From: Acidobacteriota bacterium
GTDB taxonomy: Bacteria > Acidobacteriota > UBA6911
DNA: 43,172 nucleotides
Reading direction: 5' to 3'
Assembly: GCA_013388445.1 (NCBI GenBank)
Contig: JACADW010000255.1
Span: forward strand, 1-43,172
Shown here piece after piece: positions 35,424-43,172 of this stretch (position 1 is the stretch's first letter; each line of letters opens with the position of its first letter). The notes beneath the pieces were generated by a model that ran no database searches, was not told the origin of the DNA, and saw nothing but the letters and a program-made list of their open reading frames with translations. The position numbers and the translations under genes are program-made.

Positions 35424-35767
35424 CTTCCGAGGCGCCCCGATGCGCCCGAGAATGTCTCACAGGGGCGCAGCGTCGTCCAAATGCAGATAGCGATCTCATG
35501 ATCTCCGCTCCGAAAATCGGATGCCAAGCGGGCATGGGCGGCCGAGTAGGCACCCGCGGCCGGATGGCGCCAGTAGGCTCCGACTGCCAGACGGGGCCAA
35601 GATCGGCAGGACCTCAGCTTGGCCCCTTCCGGTCGCGCCTGGCACTCGCGACCTACTGCCGCGTCGGGCCGCCGCGGCCTACTCCGCCCGGGCATGCTTT
35701 CATGCGTCACCGGGCGCGTCACAGGCCCAGGAGTGGCTGCTCCGATCTTCATAGTCATGGCCTCCGG
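35424..35767. other. Intergenic stretch in the ABC operon with a 9-bp hairpin
   Basis: 344 bases without a recognisable gene. GGGGCCAAG (35593-35601) pairs perfectly with CTTGGCCCC (35618-35626) across a 16-base loop. On the minus (sense) strand no T-tract follows, so it is more likely a processing or stability element than a terminator. It separates the discoidin permease from the three ABC genes upstream and could set their relative expression. A second promoter may lie here. Confidence 0.45.
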
Positions 35768-36697
35768 CTACTTGCCTCCGATCAAATACTCGTACAGGGC
35801 ATCGACGTTCTCGTCGGCCGGAATGACTCCCTCGATCTTGTGACCGCCCAGGGCGATGCGGCTGAGAGCGCGCGAGAACTGCTCGCGGTCGCGGGTCATC
35901 ACGAGCAGTCCCTGCTGGTCCTCGTTGAGCCTGATCTCCGTGATGTGGTCTTCGTTGAACAGCAACGCGGCGATCCTCGACGCGTCGCGGCAGCGGAGGA
36001 TGAACTGGCTCGGATGCTCGTGTATCTCCTCCCGCACGTTGCGTATCTCGCCTTCGGCCACGATCATGCCGTTGGCGATGAGCACGACCTGGTCGCTGAT
36101 CACGTCGACCTCCTGCAGGACGTGGCTCGACAGGATCACATGCCTGCCCTGGGCGGCCCACGTGCGGAACAGGTCAATGGTCCGGGCGCGCACCAGCGGA
36201 TCGAGGCCATTGAGTGGTTCGTCGAGCACCAGGATCTCGGGGTCGTGGGCGATCGCCTGAGCCAGGCGCACGCGCTGCCTCATACCCTTGGAATAGGCGG
36301 CCACTTTCCGGTTTGCCGCGTCCGTCAGGCTCAGGCGCTCGAGGGCTTTCCAGGCTCTCTCCTCCGCCTCGGCACGGCCGTAGCCATGGAGGAGAAGGCT
36401 GGTGGTGACGAAACTGAAGCCGGTCGCCCAGCGCGGGGCTGCATCATACTGCGTCGCGTAGCCTGTGACGCGCATCAGGTGCTCCGGGTTGCGCGGTGAA
36501 ATACCCCGCACGCTGATCGAGCCATGGTCCGGGTGGATCAGGCCCGTCATCAGGTTCATGAGCGTCGTCTTGCCGCTTCCGTTCGGCCCGACGAGGCTGG
36601 TAATCCCCGGAGGAATGTTCAGAGTGACGCGGTTAACCCCTAGCACCTCGCCGTAGAATTTCGAGACCTCGTCGAAAACGACTGCGCGTGTGTTCAC
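35768..36697 (-). CDS. ABC transporter ATP-binding protein (second ATPase)
   Basis: 309 residues. The GTG start at 36697 overlaps the upstream permease stop (GTGA) and has GGAGGTGA just before it. Walker A GPNGSGKT, a Q-loop region (ATQYDAAP), signature YSKGMRQR, Walker B ILVLDEP, the D-loop and the switch His (ILSSHV) are all present. The C-terminal 90 residues form the regulatory domain seen in DrrA/CcmA-like export ATPases. It presumably energises the discoidin-bearing permease downstream. Confidence 0.9.
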   Translation of the reverse strand: MNTRAVVFDEVSKFYGEVLGVNRVTLNIPPGITSLVGPNGSGKTTLMNLMTGLIHPDHGSISVRGISPRNPEHLMRVTGYATQYDAAPRWATGFSFVTTSLLLHGYGRAEAEERAWKALERLSLTDAANRKVAAYSKGMRQRVRLAQAIAHDPEILVLDEPLNGLDPLVRARTIDLFRTWAAQGRHVILSSHVLQEVDVISDQVVLIANGMIVAEGEIRNVREEIHEHPSQFILRCRDASRIAALLFNEDHITEIRLNEDQQGLLVMTRDREQFSRALSRIALGGHKIEGVIPADENVDALYEYLIGGK

Positions 36698-37554
36698 GTG
36701 ATCACCTCCACCGGGCGCAGCCTGCGTTCAAGCACGAGCGCGAGCAGCGCGATGAGGGCCGCGAGGACCGACGCACAGGCAGCCACGCCGGGCCCGTCCG
36801 GAGGATCGACGCCCAGCATCGCGCACCATACCCGGTAGATCGCCCACGCCGGGTTCAAGGCGTAACCCCAGGTCACCCGAAAGATGCCGTTGACCATCTC
36901 CGACACGCCGGCGAGGATGAAAAAGAAGCCGAGCACGAGCGCCCCCGCCACAACCTTCCACCGTACGTACGCGGAGCTCGCCAGCGACACGGTGCTGACC
37001 AGCGCCACCCAGACCGCGAAGCCGGCTGCCATGCCGGCGGCGATATCCCAGTTTGCCTGGAACCACACCGTACCGGCCATCCCCGCCTGCATCCCGAACA
37101 GCAGCAGTCCGGGGATCCAGGTGACAGCGGAAAGCACGCCTGCCAGGACCACGAACCGGGCCAGGACGTAGCCGGCCCGGGTCAGCGGGCGGCTGAAGTA
37201 AAGAGGCAGCGCGTTGTTCGCAAGATCGGGCGCGATCAGACCGGGGCCGGTCAGCGCCGCCAGGAAGATCGCGAACGCCGCCTGGACGTTCATGAATATG
37301 AGGAAGAATTTGCCGTTGGCCTCGATGAAACTCTGAAACTCGCGATCCAGTCCTTTCAGCAGGTCGGCGTGGTTCGCGAGGTAGATGAAGCCTGCGCAGA
37401 GCAGCGGCCAGATCATGGCGAGGACCATGAGCAGGACCACCAGGCGCTGGCGGAACAGGCGGCGCCAGGCAAATCGCGGCAGCACCATGAACCGGCTCCA
37501 CTGCCCCGTCATCCGTCCCTGATATCGATGGTAGCCCCGCCGGTAGACCGCCAC
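36694..37554 (-). CDS. ABC-2-type permease
   Basis: 286 residues from a GTG at 37554, one base after the ATPase stop, supported by AGGAGATTAAC. An ATG at 37512 is a weaker alternative. Six hydrophobic segments are visible (VVLLMVLAMIWPLLCAGFIYLA, FFLIFMNVQAAFAIFLAALTGPG, VVLAGVLSAVTWIPGLLLFG, MAAGFAVWVALVSTVSLA, VAGALVLGFFFILAGV, AACASVLAALIALLALVL). NNALPLYFSRPLTRAGYVLAR is the conserved region after TM2 in ABC-2 exporters. It pairs with the ATPase at 37556-38533. Confidence 0.87.
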   Translation of the reverse strand: MAVYRRGYHRYQGRMTGQWSRFMVLPRFAWRRLFRQRLVVLLMVLAMIWPLLCAGFIYLANHADLLKGLDREFQSFIEANGKFFLIFMNVQAAFAIFLAALTGPGLIAPDLANNALPLYFSRPLTRAGYVLARFVVLAGVLSAVTWIPGLLLFGMQAGMAGTVWFQANWDIAAGMAAGFAVWVALVSTVSLASSAYVRWKVVAGALVLGFFFILAGVSEMVNGIFRVTWGYALNPAWAIYRVWCAMLGVDPPDGPGVAACASVLAALIALLALVLERRLRPVEVIT

Positions 37555-37555
37555 G

Positions 37556-38533
37556 TTAATCTCCTATTGGTCCGGGTTCCGCGCCTTCGCCCGGCGTGTG
37601 GGATATGTGACCCATGGCCTTCAGGAAAATCTCCTCGAGAGTGTCGCGGCGGTGCGTGAGCTTTCGGACTAGCAGATTCTGCCGCGCCACGAGATCCCAT
37701 ATCGCCTGCACCTCGACGTTTGGCGGTAGGACGATGCGCCAGCGTCCATCGCCTTCGGTGACGCCGTCGGCGCCGATCTCCGGAAGCGCGCCGCGCAAGC
37801 GCTCGTCGTTCCCTGTGACTTCGAGTTCGACGAAACACCTGTTGGAGCGACGCTCCTCCTCCAGGTTGCAGCCGCGCGCGATCATACCGTCCTTGAGAAT
37901 CACGACTTCGTCGCACACCTGCTCGACATCGCGCAGCAGGTGAGAGCAGAGGAACACGTTCATCCCGTGTGCTTCCTTCATTTCGCGGACCAGCGCGAGC
38001 ATGCGCTGACGAGCGGCAGGGTCGAGGCCGTTGGTGGGTTCGTCGAGGAGCACCAGTTCCGGGCCGTGAACGATCGCCTGCGCGAGCTTGGCCATCTGCT
38101 TCATTCCCTGCGAGTAGGTTCGCAGTTCACGGTAGCGCGCTTCCCCAAGTCCCACGTGGAAAAGGGTCTCGTGGGCCTTCTCCAGGGCAGTCTCGCCCGG
38201 GAGGCCGGAAAGCTCGGCCATCAGGCGCAGGAAGGTGACCGCGGTCATGTTGCCGACGAACGAGTCCGTCTCGGGCATGTAGCCGATACGGGAGCGCACC
38301 TGGCGCGTCTGCCGTCGACAGTCGAAGCCGAGAACGTAAGCTCGTCCGGAAGAGGGCTTGAGGAATCCGAGCAGGGTAAGGATCAGCGTCGATTTGCCCG
38401 CCCCGTTCGGTCCAAGCAAACCTATGGCTTTTCCGACGCCCGAAACGCCGAGACGGCAGGAGATGCCTCGAAGGATCTTCCGCCGTCCCAGTTCGACTTT
38501 CAGGTTGTCCAGTTCGATGACAGCCGATGCCAT
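37556..38533 (-). CDS. ABC transporter ATP-binding protein (first ATPase)
   Basis: 325 residues from ATG 38533, with GAGGGAAAGG upstream. Walker A GPNGAGKS, signature YSQGMKQM, Walker B LVLLDEP and switch His (LCSHLL) are intact. The C-terminal 100 residues (CFVELEVTGNDERLRG onward, ending HRRDTLEEIFLKAMG) fit the regulatory tail of exporter-type ATPases. The stop is one base from the next gene's GTG, so the pair is translationally linked. Confidence 0.9.
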   Translation of the reverse strand: MASAVIELDNLKVELGRRKILRGISCRLGVSGVGKAIGLLGPNGAGKSTLILTLLGFLKPSSGRAYVLGFDCRRQTRQVRSRIGYMPETDSFVGNMTAVTFLRLMAELSGLPGETALEKAHETLFHVGLGEARYRELRTYSQGMKQMAKLAQAIVHGPELVLLDEPTNGLDPAARQRMLALVREMKEAHGMNVFLCSHLLRDVEQVCDEVVILKDGMIARGCNLEEERRSNRCFVELEVTGNDERLRGALPEIGADGVTEGDGRWRIVLPPNVEVQAIWDLVARQNLLVRKLTHRRDTLEEIFLKAMGHISHTPGEGAEPGPIGD

Positions 38534-38555
38534 TCGGCGCCTTTCCCTCGCGTCC

Positions 38556-41018
38556 CTACTGAAGAGCCGCTGACGGCGGCCCCGCTCCCACCCGGCTCAG
38601 GCTCTCCAGCAGCATCATGTCTACGATCAATCCCGATATCCTAGTACGGCTCGCGGCGTGAATTTGTTCGGTCGCTCCGCCGAAAACCACGAGGATCGGG
38701 TCCCGCTCGGCGACCAGTTTCTGGATCGCCGGGCTCGGCACGAGCGAGGCAAGGCCCTCCAACGCACCCTTTGTGTTCAACCACACGAATCCCGAAGGGT
38801 GCAGCCCGGCGGAGGACGGCAATTGCTGTCGGAAGGCCGGCGACCAGACCAGGGCTGAGCCCCCATTGCGGTTCGCAATGGCGCGCAGTACCACGCCCCG
38901 GTCGGATGCCGCCACCAGGTAGCCTCGATCATAGGTCCAGGTGATAGCCAGCGGGAACTGGCCCGACTTCAGCGTGGTCCAGCCCCGTCCGTCTTGGGTT
39001 TCCTGCTCCAGCGTGAGGCGCCTGGCCTGCTGGTCTTCCGGCAACTCGGCATTGAACACCTCCACCAACCTTCGGACTGAACCGTCGAGAGTGGCCGGGT
39101 CGTTCACAAGCGCGGCGACGACCCACACCGGGCCCGTCGCCGACAGGCCTTCCAGGGCAAACGCCGACTCGGTACCGAGCGCAGAAGCGAGATCACTGGC
39201 AAAACCTGGACCGAGTTTTGACTCCGCTTCCGCAAATCCCCCACCGGATGCGGGATCGATCTTCGCGAGATGGGCGGTCAGCTCGTCGAACAACTGGCGC
39301 GGCTCGCGCGTGGAGACGTAGACCGAAAAAGCGGCATCGCTCGAAAGATACTCGGCCGCGCCCCCGGAACCCGAGCTGGCAAGCCACGACGCCATCCCCA
39401 TGCGCGGACCTTTGAAGGTGAGCGTTACCTCGTTCTCTTCGAAGCCCTGAATGTCGCGTTGCTCAAGGAACAGGTGTTTCATTTGCCGGGCGCCCAGCAA
39501 CTCAGATCCAGCAGGTTCGCCAGTAGCTTCGGGCATTGCCGCGAATGCCAATTCCGTGTCCATCCCCAGCAGCCAACCGGCGCCGCGCTGGTAGCGGGCG
39601 GCGATCGCTGCCGCGAACGGCGAGGCTGCGCCGTCGCCCATGTGCGCGAGCACCCATTGCAGGTGTTCTTGCGAATCGGAAGCGACCAGGAGCGACCCGG
39701 TCGCCGAGTAGGGCAAGGCCGGCAGATTCGCCTCGCCGCGCAGCGCCTCCACGGCGCTGTTCAGGGCGTCCTGCTTGCCCGGCTGCACTTCGGCGGCGAC
39801 CATCGGGATCTTCTCCCCCGTCGCTCCAGCGCCGGTCACAAGAACGAAAACGACCTCGTCGCCGAGCAGCGGTGTAAAGGTCTGGATTCGGTCGATGATC
39901 TGCTTCACTTCCTGACCGGCGGCGGAGTTCCACCATTCGCGGAAGACAGGGTTTTCGGCTGCCTGCTGTTCCGCGAGAGTCACGGCCTGGCTGATCGTTC
40001 CCCCGATGTTCGGAATAGCCCCATAGACGGCTGCGTTTGCCGGCATGTACTGGAGCAGACGAGGCTGCGTTCGCAGGGCCGGCGACGGCAGCCCGGCAAT
40101 CTCCTTCTCGAGCTTTCCGAAGGACGCAAGCAGCGCCAGGTAATCCTCGACGTCGGAACTCCACGAGACCGCCTCCTCGACGGAATACGCGAGGACGGGG
40201 TTGGATGCGGCCTGCTCTCCGGGTTGCAGGAGAGTGTCGACGCCGGGCTGAGTGACCGCCACAGATCCTTCGATTACGGAGACGACCGTACCGGCGAGGC
40301 CTGAGGAAACGGCAAACACCGTTCCCTGCACCGCTGCAACCGAATCGCGGGTTTGCACGCGCAGCCGTCCACGGCGCTGCTTGGCCGCCTGGACGATGAC
40401 ATCTCCGCGTTCGAGTTGAATTGTCTGGCCGCTCCACGCGGCGCGCACAGACAGTTCCGTGCGCTCATTGATCTCGACCCGCGAGCCGTCGGCGAGGCGC
40501 AGCACGGCACGGGCTCCCGGTCCGGTGCGCACGACTTCGTCCTGGCCAATAGGGGAACCGGGCTGCAGCAATCCATCGGGCAGGCGGTACAGCGAGCCGC
40601 TGACGGATGCCACTGAAGCGCGTGGGCCGCCCGGCGCCAGCGTTGTGTCGATGCGATGGCGCCCGACATAGAGCGCCGCCAGCAGGATCGCGGCCGCCGC
40701 CGCCCATGCTCCCCACCTCGTCCACGCCGGCGCCCGGCGTTGCGGCATAGCCACGACCTTCCGCTCCCCCTTCAGCCCGGCGATCTCGTCACGGCACTGC
40801 GAACAACGGCCGAGGTGATCTTCGATCAGCAAGCGACGGTTAGCAGCCAGGCCGCCGTCCAAATAGTCGCGGTACTCCAGCCGGAACTCCGCACACGCAC
40901 TCAGGCCTGGATTTGCCAGCCTTGCCCGAACGCGATCCCGCGCGCCGGCGAGCTGCTCGGGGCTGGCACTTTCGTTTCTCATGGCTTCAAGGGCCTCTTC
41001 CAATCGATCTTCGGACAT
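38556..41018 (-). CDS. Membrane FecR/DUF3352 protein with anti-sigma-type zinc finger
   Basis: 820 residues from ATG 41018 with GGAGGT 6 bases upstream. Residues 38-80 form a zf-HC2-like motif (Cys42, His68, Cys72, Cys75 in IEDHLGRCSQCRDEI), typical of anti-sigma factors. A single TM helix follows (about 104-118). A FecR domain spans about 155-255 (EVVRTGPGARAVLRLADGSRVEI, VAAVQGTVFAV, VIEGSVAV). A long DUF3352-like region runs from about 320 to the end (YMPANAAVYGAIPNIGGTI, WVLAHMGDGAASPFAA). The N-terminal finger should hold the neighbouring ECF sigma factor. The periplasmic part would sense or measure something unknown. It starts 14 bases after the sigma gene. Confidence 0.85.
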   Translation of the reverse strand: MSEDRLEEALEAMRNESASPEQLAGARDRVRARLANPGLSACAEFRLEYRDYLDGGLAANRRLLIEDHLGRCSQCRDEIAGLKGERKVVAMPQRRAPAWTRWGAWAAAAAILLAALYVGRHRIDTTLAPGGPRASVASVSGSLYRLPDGLLQPGSPIGQDEVVRTGPGARAVLRLADGSRVEINERTELSVRAAWSGQTIQLERGDVIVQAAKQRRGRLRVQTRDSVAAVQGTVFAVSSGLAGTVVSVIEGSVAVTQPGVDTLLQPGEQAASNPVLAYSVEEAVSWSSDVEDYLALLASFGKLEKEIAGLPSPALRTQPRLLQYMPANAAVYGAIPNIGGTISQAVTLAEQQAAENPVFREWWNSAAGQEVKQIIDRIQTFTPLLGDEVVFVLVTGAGATGEKIPMVAAEVQPGKQDALNSAVEALRGEANLPALPYSATGSLLVASDSQEHLQWVLAHMGDGAASPFAAAIAARYQRGAGWLLGMDTELAFAAMPEATGEPAGSELLGARQMKHLFLEQRDIQGFEENEVTLTFKGPRMGMASWLASSGSGGAAEYLSSDAAFSVYVSTREPRQLFDELTAHLAKIDPASGGGFAEAESKLGPGFASDLASALGTESAFALEGLSATGPVWVVAALVNDPATLDGSVRRLVEVFNAELPEDQQARRLTLEQETQDGRGWTTLKSGQFPLAITWTYDRGYLVAASDRGVVLRAIANRNGGSALVWSPAFRQQLPSSAGLHPSGFVWLNTKGALEGLASLVPSPAIQKLVAERDPILVVFGGATEQIHAASRTRISGLIVDMMLLESLSRVGAGPPSAALQ

Positions 41019-41032
41019 CGCCGACCTCCAGT

Positions 41033-41551
41033 CTATCGCTCCATCTCGGCCTGCAACGCTTGTCGCAGTCGGTGCAGCCGGACAGCAACATGGTTCTTTT
41101 CCAAGCCGAACAATTCGGCCAGTTCGCCGTTGGACAATCCCTCGACGTAGCGCAGGACGAACAGTACGGCATCGTTCTCCTGCAGCGTGGCCAAGGCGCG
41201 GCGCAGACGCTCCTTGAGCAGCGCCGGACGCTCGGCGGAAGTCAGCAGCGACGCGTCTTCGAGCTGCGACTCCGCGTGTACCGCCCTGCGGCGGAGCAGG
41301 TCCAGGGCAGCGTTGGCCGCCGCGCGCCTGAGATAGGCGCCGGGCATACGCGGGGGTTCCAGGCGGCCGCTCCGGCCGAGGACGCGGAGAAACACGGTCT
41401 GCAGCACATCCTCGGCGTCGGCCGGATTCCCGGTAACGCGCAGGGCTGTACGATAGACCGCGGCGTAATGCCGTTCGTACAACTCGGCAAACTCAGTTGG
41501 CGAGGTCATGAAGATGCATTGCGCGTCAAGTGCGTCGCTGGCCGTTCCCAT
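41033..41551 (-). CDS. ECF-type RNA polymerase sigma factor
   Basis: 172 residues from the ATG at 41551, which has TTGAGGCG upstream. An ATG at 41509 fits the family start better but lacks a clear ribosome-binding site. Sigma region 2 is FAELYERHYAAVYRTALRVTGNPADAEDVLQTVFLRVL, with the DAEDVLQ box. Region 4 is RRALATLQENDAVLFVLRYVEGLSNGELAELFGLEKNHVAVRLHRLRQAL, a helix-turn-helix. First gene of the minus-strand operon, next to its probable anti-sigma (zf-HC2/FecR) protein. Its targets probably include this operon, but no ECF promoter could be identified by eye. Confidence 0.88.
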   Translation of the reverse strand: MGTASDALDAQCIFMTSPTEFAELYERHYAAVYRTALRVTGNPADAEDVLQTVFLRVLGRSGRLEPPRMPGAYLRRAAANAALDLLRRRAVHAESQLEDASLLTSAERPALLKERLRRALATLQENDAVLFVLRYVEGLSNGELAELFGLEKNHVAVRLHRLRQALQAEMER

Positions 41552-41962
41552 ATCCGGTCGCCTCAACCACAAGACGCGCGAGCGCAGCAATTATTACAGC
41601 TTAGAGCTTAGGGGTCGGACCGGGACAAGTCTAGTGTTATGAGAAGTTAGAGAAAATTCAGGGCACAGAATGGGCTTAGAGCAGGATTTAGCCCTGTTTT
41701 TTTGATTTTGCCGCCCGCTTCTTTCGGAGCTTCGCCTCTTGAAATCCTCGCGCGCCATCCCCTTCATTCACAGGTGCGGATTCATCATACGCGCGGGGAT
41801 TCGAGAACTCAGGATCCTGAATTCAAGATGTTATTGAGACGCTCTCGCAGCAGCGGATCACGATCATCCGACAGCTTGGATCGCTGAGCGCCGCAATGGA
41901 GAAGCGGATTGTCGTAACGACGTCCAGAGCGGTCCTGCGCTTCAAAGACACGGCTGCATGCG
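41552..41962. other. Intergenic region upstream of the sigma operon, with a terminator-like hairpin
   Basis: No gene recognised. CAGGGC (41659-41664) pairs with GCCCTG (41691-41696), followed on + by seven T (41697-41703). An alternative inner stem is GGGCT (41672-41676) with AGCCC (41690-41694). On the minus strand the same hairpin is followed by AATTTT, so it could end the PD40 transcript coming from the right. The sigma-operon promoter should also lie here. GGGGTCGGACC at 41611-41621 recurs at 28930-28940. Confidence 0.45.
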
Positions 41963-42718
41963 CTATCTCTTCACCAGGGACGGAAAGTCCTCCATCAGCC
42001 ACAGATCCAAGTCTCCGCCAGTGGGTACGTTGAACGCGATGGTCTTGCCGTCGGGAGAGAGTGCGAACAGCAGAATGTTGCCGTCCACATCGGTCTTTAT
42101 TGCCTCGGGCTCTCCCCCGGCGGTGGAGACAGTCCACAGCATGCCCTTTGCGGTATATATCAGCCGGGACCCGTCCGGCGTCCAGGCAAGCGATCCCTGA
42201 TGGCTCTCGAGCACATCGGCCTTCAGCACGGTGCGGGGTTCGCCTCCGGTGGCAGGAATGATTCTGATCGTCTTGTGCGAGCATGCGCAGGCGATCGAGT
42301 CTCCCCGGGGAGACCAGGCTTCGAGTTCGCAGAAGCAATCGGTGTGATATGTGAGCTGTCGGGGCTCCCCTCCTTTGGAGGATATGACAGAGATATTTTC
42401 GCCGAGCTTCCGCTCGCCCGGCACGTCTCTTTCGGATTCGAAAGCGATCCATTTGCCGCCCGGCGACCAGCGCGGTTGCCAGGCATTCAGATCGGCTGTC
42501 ATAGGCAGTTGGACCGGCTGCCCGCCTGTGATGGGCATTGTCCAGAGGCGGGCGCTGGCGACTCCCTCCCTGTAGCCTGAAAACACAATCCGCTTGCCAT
42601 CGGGCGAGATGTGTTTTCCGCCGCCCGGCAATGTCTCAAAGATTTTCTCTCCTTCCTGCGAGACCACGATGATCGCGCCGCCCCCGGCCCGCACAAACGC
42701 AATGTCGCCCTGCCCCAT
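41963..42718 (-). CDS. PD40/TolB-like beta-propeller protein, 5'-disrupted fragment
   Basis: 251 residues from the first ATG at 42718. The frame stays open upstream to about 42820 (LGDAALAFSYNFERYTSEVHFR), where it meets group II intron sequence. At least four propeller blades are visible (GGKHISPDGKRIVFSG, WQPRWSPGGKWIAFESE, EAWSPRGDSIACA, LAWTPDGSRLIYT, FALSPDGKTIAFN). It ends LWLMEDFPSLVKR, like the PD40 pseudogene at 30810-31630. No signal peptide remains, so the protein has lost its natural start and is probably not made or not exported. Confidence 0.65.
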   Translation of the reverse strand: MGQGDIAFVRAGGGAIIVVSQEGEKIFETLPGGGKHISPDGKRIVFSGYREGVASARLWTMPITGGQPVQLPMTADLNAWQPRWSPGGKWIAFESERDVPGERKLGENISVISSKGGEPRQLTYHTDCFCELEAWSPRGDSIACACSHKTIRIIPATGGEPRTVLKADVLESHQGSLAWTPDGSRLIYTAKGMLWTVSTAGGEPEAIKTDVDGNILLFALSPDGKTIAFNVPTGGDLDLWLMEDFPSLVKR

Positions 42719-42819
42719 GCGGAAGTGAACCTCGCTGGTATAACGCTCGAAGTTGTATGAGAACGCCAGGGCAGCGTCGCCGAGGGCGGATACCAGAGCG
42801 CCGCGATCGCCGTCGTGCC

Positions 42820-43172
42820 GGCCTTCGCGATGTAGACTCTCCTTGATGGTTGTGCCCGGTAGGCTCCGCGGTGAACCCGGCTGTGCAGGTCGGCAAGCCG
42901 CCCCTCCAGCCCAACTTCATACCCTTCCCACCCGACCCCGTCGACTCCTGCGGCCGCCTCCCGCTTCAGTGCGTAGAAACTGCCTCGCAACAGCTCCGGT
43001 GTTAGATGGTGGAGTAAAGCCGTGAACCGCTCTCCCTTTCTCTCTCGTGCTGCTTTTCGCACACCTGCCAGCCCCTGTGACACGTGTTTCTTCCCGCCCT
43101 GTGTCGGGTTCGTGTGGGTCTGACTGATGTTCTCCTCGGTCCGTGCCCTTCCCTCCCCAACCTCCGCACTCA
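42820..43172 (-). mobile_element. Group II intron reverse transcriptase, N-terminal piece (runs off the window)
   Basis: On the minus strand the open frame enters from the right edge (EENISQTHTNPTQGGKKHVSQGL) and gives RKAARERKGERFTALLHHLT, LLRGSFYALKREAAAGVDGV, LADLHSRVHRGAYRAQPS and RRVYIAKA. This is the RT0-RT1 start of LtrA-type group II intron proteins, including the AAxGVDGV motif. After IAKA the expected DGxxRPLGI is missing and the sequence passes into the PD40 gene, so the catalytic RT core, maturase domain and intron 3' end are absent on this side. It is therefore a truncated element. Confidence 0.75.

Noticed and set aside
28929-41621. Shared GGGGTCGGACC at 28930 and 41611 as a dispersed repeat
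   Set aside because: The core GGTCGGACC also occurs by chance in coding DNA (near 14609 and 15283), and the flanks of the two sites do not match.
1-43172. CRISPR arrays, tRNA or rRNA genes
   Set aside because: No regular repeat-spacer pattern, no tRNA-like arms with a TTCGANNC loop in context, and no rRNA sequence were seen on reading both strands.

Overview
The window is GC-rich DNA with dense same-strand gene runs. It carries large Oar-type TonB-dependent receptors with carboxypeptidase-regulatory domains, many secreted glycoside hydrolases, PD40/TPR proteins, DUF5107 and DUF3352 proteins, and FecR/ECF signalling. This combination fits the Acidobacteriota (a soil or sediment polysaccharide degrader), inferred from gene content only because no rRNA or marker gene is present. 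Both ends cut a gene: a TonB receptor on the left and a group II intron reverse-transcriptase piece on the right.

Region 1 (1-18.9 kb, + strand) is a carbohydrate-use locus. It begins with the end of a TonB-dependent receptor, followed by a clan GH-A-like secreted protein, a Tat-exported nucleoside-hydrolase-like protein, a GH38-like protein, a GH51 arabinofuranosidase and a GH5-like protein. The last three genes are coupled by ATGA overlaps or near-overlaps. Then come a collapsed glycosidase pseudogene, a class II aldolase, an L-fucose-isomerase-like protein and an FGGY sugar kinase (TTGA overlap), which together make an isomerase-kinase-aldolase route for an unidentified sugar. A broken UroD-like gene and a GH13 protein close the block. 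A decayed GH97 gene faces it on the minus strand.

Region 2 (19.8-25.9 kb) is a patchwork. It holds an MNT-HEPN pair with a textbook terminator, a nikR gene divergent from a TonB receptor whose promoter carries a NikR-type operator, a DinB-like protein, a VapBC pair, and remnants of a DUF6159-like membrane protein and a TPR protein.

Region 3 (25.9-33.7 kb) has a DUF5107-TPR gene split by one in-frame TGA, a gene-poor stretch, wreckage of a sensor-kinase N-terminal region and of a PD40 protein, a GH123/DUF4091-type glycosidase (minus strand), and a beheaded PIN-toxin remnant.

Region 4 (33.8-41.6 kb, minus strand) reads as one operon: ECF sigma factor, membrane FecR/DUF3352 protein with an anti-sigma-like zinc finger, then two ABC ATPase/permease pairs. 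The last permease has a discoidin (F5/8 type C) domain inserted in its extracytoplasmic loop, with the domain halves in apparently swapped order. Region 5 (41.6-43.2 kb) is a PD40 fragment whose 5' end is joined to a truncated group II intron RT.

The strongest leads are the NikR operator/TonB receptor pair, the discoidin-bearing ABC permease behind a sigma/FecR switch, and the isomerase-kinase-aldolase module. The number of broken genes is also notable: at least seven, several with only one to three lesions next to intact long genes.
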